From the NCBI RefSeq assembly GCF_003589595.1, contig NW_020653337.1, forward strand, positions 2,276,178 to 2,340,177: 64,000 bases of DNA. The letters run 5' to 3'. The notes below the pieces were generated by a model. It was not told where the DNA came from and did no database searches. It saw nothing but the letters and a program-made list of their open reading frames with translations. Below are positions 26,201 through 38,200 of the stretch, in pieces (position 1 is the stretch's first letter; every line of letters begins with the position of its first letter). A program made the translations under genes and the position numbers. Source of the DNA: Hyposmocoma kahamanoa. Lineage: Eukaryota > Arthropoda > Insecta > Lepidoptera > Cosmopterigidae.

Positions 26201-29200
26201 ATAGGATTGTATTATTAACATCATAAACAACAATTTTTGTTCCTCGCCGTTTCAAAAACGTAATAAATTTATCAATAATCAACTTTTAAGTTTTTCCCGT
26301 ATTATCTGACACTTTCTAGATTTGTATTTGGTAGGAAGTAACAATATGTATAGCAACGCTTTCAGTCCGCGTGCTGATTCATAAGACTCCCGCGCGTCAA
26401 CTGGAATGAAATTCATTTATCAAAGTACCAAAAGCAGTTAAATATAAAGAAAGTTTAAATAGCACATCTCTTGATATTGATAAATTAATTTATAACTTGA
26501 TTTCACTCGATAAGAGCGTTCGCAGCTTGCACACTGCGCAACTGTCACAGTGCCACTCAGAGCTTCAAATCGCAACGAGGGGCACTGCCACCGTGTCCGT
26601 CAGCCAGACACAAGCTGGCGGAAACGGGTAAGGCGAGGTTAGCATTGCACGAATGGCCCTGCGCGCAAAGTGGGGAGGTCGGGCACCTGCAGCTCCTTGC
26701 GCGTGAGGTGGTGGTGCAGCGCGTCGGCGCAGCTCTCGTCCAGCGCGTTGCGCGTGACGCGCTCCAGCAGCGCCGCGCCGCGCCCGCCCAGCGCCAGCTG
26801 CTCGGCCACCAGCGCCGCGCCGTGCGCCAGGCACATGCCGGCCTCGGCGTGGTTGGACCGCTGCGGGCGCCGCCGAGGCGTTTACAGAGCTTTTCTCGAA
26901 CAACGCGACCGAGTGACACAATTCTGCTCGTGGTTTTAAATTAAACGGAGTACACTACGGTTCACTATTGCGTTTTCGCGATTCTCGTTAGAACTCGTTT
27001 CCTCGAAGGAAATATAAAAGTAGACAAAGGAATTGCAATAACTCAATTATTAATAATAATTGAGTTTTGATAATTGGTAGCAGTTTCTAATTTAAAAAGA
27101 TGTTTACGATTTTTGAGTTACATCAGTGTTGAAGTTACTGCTCTTGAGTTCCCAATTTCAGCGGTCACGGAAGAAAAAAAACAACGGAAGTGCTTTAAGC
27201 CTCGAAAAATTTAAACGCTATGAAATATTGAAAGAAAGAAAGAAAGAAGTAACAAATTCTGGACTGTCAATCAAAGACACGGCGTTACAATTTTATATTA
27301 AGTTTCATTCAACGTGACGCCATCTAGCAGCATTAACTGAAAGACGACGAACGACTAACGCTTATTAACGTTCTCCAAAGAAAAAAGTTTACCATATTGC
27401 AGCGTTACGAGGATTACATTATTGAAATAAGACTTAAAGATGATATGACACAAAACCACAAATAATGTTATAGGTACGATTATCATTTTGCACTTCAAAA
27501 CAGCAAAAGAAGGCATTTGCCTACGATTTTACAGGTTTTGCGAGAGATAAATAACACGATCCTAACGTATAAGTGTTACGCCCACTTTTACTGTATTAAT
27601 TGTTCTCTGGTTTCAATCCATATCGCCTCCTTAGTGACAACAAATTTTGTTCCATATTTTTAGCAATTACTTTACTACAGAGTAAAAATACAATTATTTT
27701 GTTTTAATTTATTGCCGTTTATAATTATTCCTTCCGGGATTTCAGAGGTAGAAATTCTCCACTTAAGATTTTGTTAAATTATAATCTGTCTGTTCCCACA
27801 CCTGATTATTACAGTAATGCTCTTCAAGATCCGTAACGCCTGTAATATGGCAAACTTTACGCGTGAAGCCAATACTAACCTCCATATGCTTCTGCGCCAT
27901 GTTGTTTAGCCAGGTCAGCCGCAAGTCGGGGCTATGCTGGTATCCCCTCGCGATGCGATGCATGAGATCTAACAGCATCTCAGGGTCCTCTTGGAACTCC
28001 TTCATCTTCACCGTATCAGATAGGATCATGTGCAAATTGAAGACGAGATCTTTTACCTGAAATTTTAAAATCACGAGGATTTTACTAATTTTAAATGTGT
28101 ATTATAATTTGTGGTATGGCTTACTGGGATGCGATCGCTCATCATAAGTACTGGTAGAAAAACCAGCGCAGTTCTGACTTACAACGGTCAGACGGTATTT
28201 ATGCTGGGTCAGGGCCATTTCAGGATTTATGTTTTTCTCTACAAATATGTGTTTGGAAGGAACCAAAATGATTTAGGAAACCATAATAACGGTACCTATC
28301 GGTATATTATTAAGGTAATTTCATATTTTAAACAGTTCTTAAAATAACCAAAACATGTAGCCTCTTACCTGTTCAGGGAAGGAAGTATCCTGTAGATCTG
28401 CGTCGTGCTCAGCGTACATGAGAATGGTCTTGAGTGCGCGGCGTAAGGACTCCTCGCTAAATGTCGTGGACGTGCCCACAAGCGACGACAGCGACATCGT
28501 CACTTGCATCTTTACGCGGCTGAAGTTCTGCAGTTTTTGAAAAGTCATTTAAATTTAAGGGGAAAAGATAACAAATCAAATACATATATATATATGTATA
28601 TATATATATACATATATACAGGGTATATATATATATATACCTATATATAAACCTGGATATATATTTTGACAGTTTATCCCGTCATAAAGACAAAGTAGTA
28701 GCGGCCTACTCATCAGATATTGACAATTAAATTTCAGTGCTCTAAAATTACAAATTGTTATCAAATTGTTATCTATAAAATCTTAAAGAATATATTTTTT
28801 AAATTGCATATAAATAATTGTGGTAATGTTTTTCTTTCTTTTTTAAATGATGTTTTAATATGATTATGTGAATGATGTATTGTGTTCGGCTGTAATTGGC
28901 TTACAGACTAGTCTTACATAAATATAAAATGTAGATTTAAAAATGTTAAGTTTGTTAAGCTGTTGCTGAACCAATAAATAAATAAATAAATAAATAAATA
29001 TATACATACATAAATACAGAGAGGTGTAGTCATATTTCAAGGTAGTATATCGATGCTTTACTTTCTCAAACTCGTATCTTATACAGAGGGACAATTCAGG
29101 AGATGGCAAAACTTCGTATTCATTTTAAATTTCTTATCAAGGGTGTTAATTTGGATACATTACTTTAAGAATAGGCAAAAGCCAGTGTGTGAATGTGAAG

Positions 29201-32200
29201 GAAATGTGATGAGAAATCAGCCTGCAAAACATATTTTTCATACTCTTCAGGTGATGGAAATCGTTGACCGCGTAGCTGGTTTTTAATTTTTGAAATAAAT
29301 AAAAGTCACAAGGTGCCAGGGCGGGACTGTACGCGGGATGGCTCATAATGTCAACGTTGTTCACCTTCAAAAATTCATTTATCTGTCTGGCCGTGTGAGA
29401 ACTGGCATTATCGTGGTGCAAGATGATTCGGCGTTTATGGTTATTTTTACGGAGTTTGTCAATAACTTCCGGCAAACAAATGGTCGGGCACCAATCACTA
29501 TTCACGGTACAACTATTCTCCACGAATTTGAAACAAATTAGACGCCCCTTCGTTGAATCTGGTAAGCATGGCATTGCACCAAGTGATGCGATCCGTTTTT
29601 TGAGCCTCGGCCAAATTGTGTGGGATCTACCGAGAGCACTGCTTTTTCACACCCAAATGTTTGTGTAGTATTGATTGTATTTGTCTCATGCCTATGCCTA
29701 AAGATGCCCGAATCTCATGATATGTCACATGTCTGTCTGTTTTGATCATACGGCGCACAGCATCGATGTTTTTGTTGTTCGCAGCAGTGGACGGGCGACC
29801 ATCACGAAATTCGTCACTGAGATTCACACGAGCGCGTTTGAATTCTCCAAACCAGCTATAAATACTCGTCTTGCATAGTGCTTCATCGCCAAATGCAGTT
29901 TGAAGCCGAGCGAAGCTCCGCTGAGCTGTTAAATTACACTTACAGTCGTAGAAAAAAATACTACGAAAATTTTCACGAGTTAAATCCACGGTGATGTAGA
30001 CAACCAATTTCTAAAAAGACGCCACAATGTAAAAACAAGTGACAGTCAGATGAAACAAACTGTATTCTACAGCCAAAGAGTTCCATTTTCAAATGTCGTA
30101 ATTACATTTTAAATATTGTTTATGTAAGTGGCCAGTTCCGGAAATTTAAAGTGCGCCCTATGTACAATCCATTTTTTGTAACTTTGCGCTTTAAAATACA
30201 AGTTTGAGAAAGTTTAGTGACGATATAGTTCTATAACTATAAGGTGTGTGAAACACATTTTCATCATTATTTTATTTCCCACTTTTCACAAGTTATCAAC
30301 TTATGTCTCAGGGTGACGGGCGCAGTGGCAGTGCCTCCAACTTATGCAGTTTAAAGCTCTTTTATTAAAAAACAATCCGTATCCAGCACTGGGATGTATA
30401 ATAGGCTGTTCATATTATGTTGTTTACTATTAGTTGTCTTATATATGTATCATAATAATTGTATATGTGCACCTTAGAGAACTTTTTTCAAGAAATCGTC
30501 ACATTTGCAAGAAATAATCTTAATCAGTTTGAATTCAACAAAACTGCACGTCGCAAAGGCAAACTAATCCTCCCAAAACCGATGTTAGAAATCTATAAAA
30601 AAGGTCCATATTACAAATCCATTCAAACTTACAACAAAATGTCCAACAATATAAAAAATATAACAAAAAACAATTTATTCACTTCCAAACTAAAAACATT
30701 TCCTGTAAAAAAGTACATTATTCAGTCTTAGAATTTATGCAGGATAGTAATCTCTAACAATATGATCTCGATGTATAAATAACCTATATTTATAACACCA
30801 ATAACATTACATACTTAAATATAGCAATTTATATTTATGTATTTGCTATATCCTGCCCATGTCCATGTGATACTATTCTTTACTTGTAACAACTGTATGT
30901 ATCATGGTTCCAACAAATTACATTCCAGTCGTGTAAACTTTCATAATCATACTCCATAATCGATATACCAATCCGTGATACCTTTATAAAAACATCAGTA
31001 CGTCAGTATTGCCTTTGACAAACATTATTTCAATATATCACGGGAATACAGTGACGGGTACTTTATTTTTTCAAATTAAATATTTTGCAAGCTGTATGCA
31101 AGTGCAACTAAAATAATAACATGACAACCCTACGCTCGTGTAGGCATTGACTCGCCACGTAGGCGGGAGTTGGACGGGCTATCTTATTTATTATTCTATG
31201 GTATGATGACTCACGTTGCCCAGCTGGTAGTGCTGCCGCATGAGCGCGTAGAGTGTGGCCGAGGCGTGCGCGCGCGTGGCGTTGGCGTTGGCGGCGCAGT
31301 GCCGCAGCAGCACCACGCACATGCCCCACTCCTCGCCGCAGCACGACCAGCCCAGCTGCAAACATTGCCTCGTTACCACTCAAGACAACGTACAGGTGGG
31401 TATGGAATGTAAAAGTGAGAGAACGGAGCTGGGGGAAAGGGAGAAAGCTAGTGGAGAGAAAAGGATTAGATAGGATATAAAATACAACTTTAAAAAAAAT
31501 TTAATAAAAGGCGAATCAGTGTCATAAAACTGTGCATTTTATTTGGAAGCTCCATAACTATCCCACATATATTACACCCTGAACTTGTGAACTCAAGAGA
31601 AACACACACAACTCAAAAATTGTAAAGCAGGTAGCTAAAAAGCGATGTCAAAAGGTGACTTAATGTCACTAACTTCAGACTAACTGCAATGTAGCTATTT
31701 TTTTAAATATAAACACGGAATTTTCTGCGTCATAAAACCAAAAAAAAATTATGATTTTTCACTTGTGACATTGTTCAAACCGGTGTGTGATATGGAATAT
31801 TAGATTAAAGCGTGTGTTGATAAATATCTTATTTATAAGTTCGGTATTAAATGCGAACCGGCTAATGTTAGTGTTGGGTCATAAAAAAATAGATATTGAA
31901 AAAAATCTATTTAAAGAAAATGTCTTTATTTTTCCATTTATTATTTAGAAAAATACCAAAGTATTTTCATAATGTTTTCTATTATATTCATTGGGTGAAT
32001 TTAGGATTTGGATGCTGATGATAAGAATAATAATAGTAAAATCAATTGCAATATAAGGAATTAACATATGAACTGGGACAGTAATTTCGAAAAAACAATA
32101 CACAATGTACATTTACCTTAAGTATGAGCGCGCGTACAGAGGCGAACATGTGCTGCAGCACAGTGGTGCTCTGGTTTCGCTGCAACGCCCGCAGCAGCAC

Positions 32201-35200
32201 TTGCAAAGCTGTGCAGCATACGCTCTGACCACTGTCCAGGTTATTGCAAGTCTAAAAAACATATAATAAGCTATTACTTATCGCTGCTTGCCAAGTATAG
32301 TGGCTCTAACCTAATTGACTTATTACACAGCAGTATTTATAGTCTGTCTTTTTTTAAAGATGAAGTAAAATGAAATTTCATTGCGCACAAGTGTTGGCCA
32401 CTTGCAAACAGCTAGTGATTGCAGTCGATAAACATTGTGTCGACTATCGATTAAATGTTGGTTACGTTTATGAAATAAACAGCCGAACTTGTTTCATTTC
32501 AATCATCATCGGACCATTATTCGTCCAACTGCTGGGCACAGGTTAATTTGAAATTGTTAATTTTTGAAAATTTATATATACATTAAATTTAGCAGTATGT
32601 GTATAAAAATACAAATAGGAGACATATTTTAAAGTTTTTCCTTTGAATTTAATATACATAATAAAATCTGCCTGTCGTTATTGAAAAGTTTATAACTAAA
32701 AATTTATTTCGATATTAATAAACCAACAATCAAAATTGTACCTACTTTCACAGTCCATCGATAAAATTGTCGACAACAACTACCTAACTATTTACAATTT
32801 TACGAAAACTGGTAACCCTGCAAATGTCATATTACTCCATCTTCAAAAAAGACTATAGAATGCCTACAACGAATGACTTACAAATAAATGGACGACGGGT
32901 CTAATACAAATACCACGAAAAAAATGTCCCAAGTCAACCTATTTAAACGTAGTGACATGAAAAGGAATATGAAAAAGCGAAAACGTTGAATTTAAATTGT
33001 AATGTCATCGCAGTACTGTCTAATTTTGCTTGCTTCGCTGTCAGTCGAACAAACGAAGATTAAAGCGTGAATGACGCTCTGTATACGATTTTAACGCCCT
33101 ATAAGTTCGGACACTTTTTAGCGCGGACCCGACGTCCATATTATTGTAAGTCAATGATAGAATGTGCTGCATTTTACAATAATGACTCGACTACATCGAG
33201 GTACAGGATTCGTTGACTTTGTGCGCCAATTTGAAACCACATTCCTGATGCATAACATATTTTTGAGATAGGCCATCGTCATCATATCAGCCGTAAGACG
33301 TCCACTGCTCTATATAGGCTTCGCCCAAAGATTGCCAGACTAGCCGATCGGACGCGACGCGCATCTATCGGTTACCCGCCGCCCTTACCAGGGTCATACG
33401 TCCTTCTAGTAGGTAACCGTCCCTCTGAACGCTTTCCGGTTCGTGGTCTACATTCGAGAACCTTTCTGCCCCAAAGGTCGTCAGTTCTACGAGCTACGTG
33501 TCCTGCCCGCAACCACTTCAACTTGCTAATCCTTTGAGGTATGTCGGTAACTTTCGTTCTTCTACGGATCTCCTCATTTCTGATTCGATCATGTAGAGAA
33601 ATGCCGAACATTGCTCGGTCCATAGCTCGAGCGACTTTGAGCTTATTATGCGACTCATAGTAAGTGACCACGTCTCAGAGCTGTAGGGCATCGTTTTATT
33701 TAGTTTAAAAAAATTGGATAAGCTTCCTACAAGAGCGATTAAACGATAAAACCAAACCTTTTGGCTACATAGCTTTCAGAGTTATAATTCTAGGGTCGGC
33801 AGACTAAAGCACATAAGGCAAAAAAGTGCTTCAATTGTTAATATATGAAATAAATGAAATGAAAATGTCTTTATTACCTTCACATTAAAAACTTATATGC
33901 CTATGGTCCTCACGTGTTCCCGAACCCTGTTTCGTTTGTGAAAGTCTGGTCTCCATAATAGGATTAACCTGTGTTATAGACCACCAGGCTCTCACCCTTA
34001 CACCTCTAAGCAGATGCATGAAAGATAGGTATAAGATAAGAAGACACGTGTAGTCATACAATTACATAAGTATAAGACAAAGGGATATGTGTACTTAGGT
34101 TGTTACAAAGTAAGCAAAATGAAAATTAACTGTTGTTAAATTAGCTTTAAATACATTGGAAAACGATTGTTAGTATGTTTTGTTGTAAGTGCGTGTACGT
34201 TTGGGCCTGTATTTATATGTACTAAATATTATAGATATAAAATGCAATTATTTGTATGTGTGTGTGTGATATAATTATATATTTTTTTGTGTTGTTTTTA
34301 GTGTTGGAAGTTAAATAACCTCTAGAACAAAGTTCGAAATTTATGAAGTAACAAATGAATTTGACTTATGCGCTTTAGTCCGCCGACCCTACAATTATTG
34401 TTCTGGAGCGTATCACACTTCGCTCTTTAACAACCAGGTATCAAAAACTAGTACAATGGTCAGTGTGTTGTTCCTTTAGTGTGACTATGCCATATTTATT
34501 TTTTTTGAATGGGCAATAACCAACTTATTATTATTATTTTGTGATTTCAAGTGCCGGGACGAACAAGTCGTGCGCCTGGTGGTAAGCGACACGCCTATTC
34601 ATAACAGTTGCAGTGCCGCTCAGAGCTTTAAATCGCAATAAACTGAGGGGCACTGCCACAGCACCCGTCAGCCCGAGACGTAAGTTGATAACTCCCATGT
34701 GCCTGTAATGTCATCAGCACCCTTCTAAACAACTCTTTTACAAGCCTTACCGGTTACTCAAATATTATTTATTTGATGTCCGAATTTCCCTGAACAATCT
34801 CAAAGTAATGTTACAGCGTCAAAGCGACCTCTGCCGAAAAGGTCGCTGATGATTAGGCAATCAATTCTCATTATAGTAATAAGTGATATTGTTGTACCTG
34901 GTAATATTATTATACCAGGTGGTATTATTCTACCCAGTGACATTATTTACCTGAACGATGGTTTCGATGGCGTGTAAAAGGGTTAAAGCGACTTCGGCTG
35001 ACAAGGTAGCCGAAAGATCAGGCAGTGGATGGGCCGGTGAGGTCGGCAGTTCCTTCCCTCCGCCGCCGCGAACCCAGTCCTTGCGCCAGCGCTCGCGCTT
35101 GCCTCCGCCTACGTTTGATGGTCCCACTGGAAACATTAATAAGTTCTAGACCACAGCCGACTATTTGCACACCCATGGAGTGTGTTGTCTATTGGGACCA

Positions 35201-38200
35201 ATTTTCATATGATGCCATATTTTCTTAATTTCGAAATAACACATCACTAACGATTGTAATATTAACTTTATTGAACATTACGATGTATTATGACCACGAT
35301 ATTAAATTCTTTTTTTGTATAATTACTTCAGTTTTTCATAATTATTAATACAAATATCGAACACTTTAAATCCAGCTGGATTTGAACTGGCGCCTTAAGC
35401 ATACCGTGCTTGACGCTTTTCCAACGGAATGCACCAGTAGACGTTACGAATTCTTTCTATGTGCTTGTCGAAGGTCTTTGTTTTTGGTTTTTAACGACTT
35501 TTTTGCCGCAGCGCTTTCTTAACTTTCACAGATTGCTCATTCCCGGTTCGTTCCGTAGCTCAGTTGGGAGAGTGTCATGCATGGTATGCTGAAGGCGCTG
35601 GTTCAATTCTTTGTATTAACCTCTCCGTTGCGGGGGCAACTTAGGGGGGATATCTTAGGAGGATTTCTCCAGGAAAAAAAAGACATTAAGCAGATTTTTA
35701 CAATTCTTATAATTTAGTGCCACCGTTTGCAACGCGTACGATTGTCGTAAATACTGTTATGTTTGAATAATTTTAACCAAGCAGAGTAATCGGTGTATTT
35801 TTTAATAAGCAATAAATACTATCAAAAAAGATTGAGGAGCATTAGGAACGTATTAACTTTTATCAGTATACTTTTATTTAATCTTCAAGGTTGTTAGTTT
35901 ATTTTTTCGATATCTGTGTTATTAATGACCTTAACATGACTGTTATGACTTGGTTTAATCATCTAACAAAAGTTTTTCCTTGTGTTATTTTACCGATTTT
36001 TTATTTCACATTACTTCAATTTCAGCAACGAATTAAAGCTTTAAACTCCTCCTAAAACTTGTTAAAATGACGTTAACAATGTTGCACATACTGAGTTAGT
36101 GAATCAATATACCTTTTCGTCGCATGATGAGGTCGGATCGAGCAGATCCCTGTCCCAGAATAACGTCTTCAAGTTTCGCTTTTATGTCTGTTGTCTTGCG
36201 CACGTTCTGTTGTGTGCATTTCATTATTTCTTTGCGGCCCTGTACATTTATTAAAACATTATTATAATAGGTGGTATCATTTAGTAGGCATAAATCGAAA
36301 AAAAAAAAATATAACGACTCCTCCTACGTAAAGTATCGTATGTCGAAATTGCCAAGTTTACAAGGAAGTGTTATAAAGTTTTCCGTTTCATTCGGCAAAG
36401 CTCGTTGCTCACATAGAGTGATCATCTAATAGATCATCTTACCGATATCTAGAATTTTATAATACTCTATGTGAGTAACGACCTTTGCCGAATATAACTG
36501 AGAAACGCTAAAGTCACGTATTATGCTTATTTCAGTGAATTCAGAACTTTAAAAGGCTCCACTGTAAACTTGGCAATTTCTACATACGATACTTTACGTG
36601 GGAGGGGTCGATAATGACTATTTTATATAACGACAGGCCTGCTCATAACAGTAATGCTCACATTACTGCTTGGCGGCAGAAATAAGTAAGGTGGCAGTAT
36701 TTCCCTGGACGAACTCTTTCACAAGGAGCTCTACTGCTATAAAAATCTCTTACCATGGCATGAGTTCTCTTTATTTTACCGGTATGTCGAAGCATTTTTA
36801 TTTTGCGTGTGAATACAGCGAATGTGACTTGTCGGAAAAAAGTAGGAGATAATGGTAACTTCACAAGTAATCGAGATGAAGGTATAATAGTCGTCTATAG
36901 CGAAAGAGAGTAGACAGAGAGAAGAGAGTCTCAAAGCTGTTATCTGCCGCTGGCCCGTAAATCCGTGACCATAGAACGTGTAACCGTTTCGAATCCGGAA
37001 TACAAAACGAAACAGTACCGTGGTAACAAAACCTGTAACTTGTAAATTCAATAGTATCTGCTTACTTCAGTGGTGATCCAAAGCCATGAGTTATGTAAGT
37101 TTGAATTTCTCGTAAATTGACTTGCGTACTACCTAGTCAATGCCTTGGCGAATAAATAATAATAATAACGCACACACTCAACATAGCCCCGCACTACGGA
37201 AACCCTGCCATGGACACATAGACAACCACAAATTACACCCAACTCACGAGAGAAATAAATCTAGGCCCTACACATATTTCTCCCGGTCTGGGAATCGAAT
37301 CCGAGTAGCTCTGCATGGCGGTCCGTCACGTTCGGCATGGTAACCGTTCGGCTACTGAGGCAGTTTTTAAAATTTGAATTTGATACACCATTTTTCGAAA
37401 AGGACGAATTTTTTTGTAACTAAAAGGAAGATAGAAATAGTAACCCCGAACGTGTTACTAATCTAAAATACTATTTTTCCGTCATCCTTAGCACAGATAA
37501 TTATTACTTTGGTGTTATTGTTCAGAATAAAATGTACAAATGAGTTGCGACGGCCATACCTTGTACTCCTGGCACTTGAAGGCGACGTCAATGAGGGCCA
37601 GCAGGGTCTGCAGCCTCGGCGCTGGCAGGTCCGAGACGCAGGCGGCCAGCGCCGCGCGGCCTGCCCACTTCAGCACCCACACCAGGCACATCAGCAGGTT
37701 GCGGCTCGTCTCGCTGTTGAACTGGGGCCGGCCGCTCTGCAGGCCGCGTTTCAAGAGTTAGTCACTGACAAAACTTAGCAACGGTGCCAGATTTCAGATA
37801 TTCAATCAAATGTAGAGATAAATATACACATTTAACAAATATACACACATTCACTTTTATTCACACATACGCGCACGACCAGGCACATATATCGACTGTG
37901 ACTGGCAATCGGTACTATCTCAATTTTGACAACTTAACAGGATGAACAAATCAAGTCAATGCGCTATGTAAGCTTAGGTCTTATTTTTTATCATATCAAG
38001 TGACGGGATGAACATGTCGTGCGCCTGGTGGTAAGCGACACGCCTGTCCTTAAACGGTTGCAGTGCCACTCAGTGCTTTAAATCACAAAGATCTGAGAGG
38101 CACTACCATTGCGCTCGTCACCGTGTGACATAAAGATGACAAGTCCCAAGTACCTGTAATTTCACCAGCTCCCAGATACGGGCAGTGGGTAAAAACCCAA

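Noticed and set aside
26557..26944. Five overlapping frames of 65-120 codons on both strands
   Set aside because: They are shadows of GC-rich Zir exon 22; only the frame with [19 protein letters not shown] is homologous and spliced.
31108..31480. Several GC-rich frames on both strands
   Set aside because: Shadows of Zir exon 19; the real frame is the minus one with [18 protein letters not shown].
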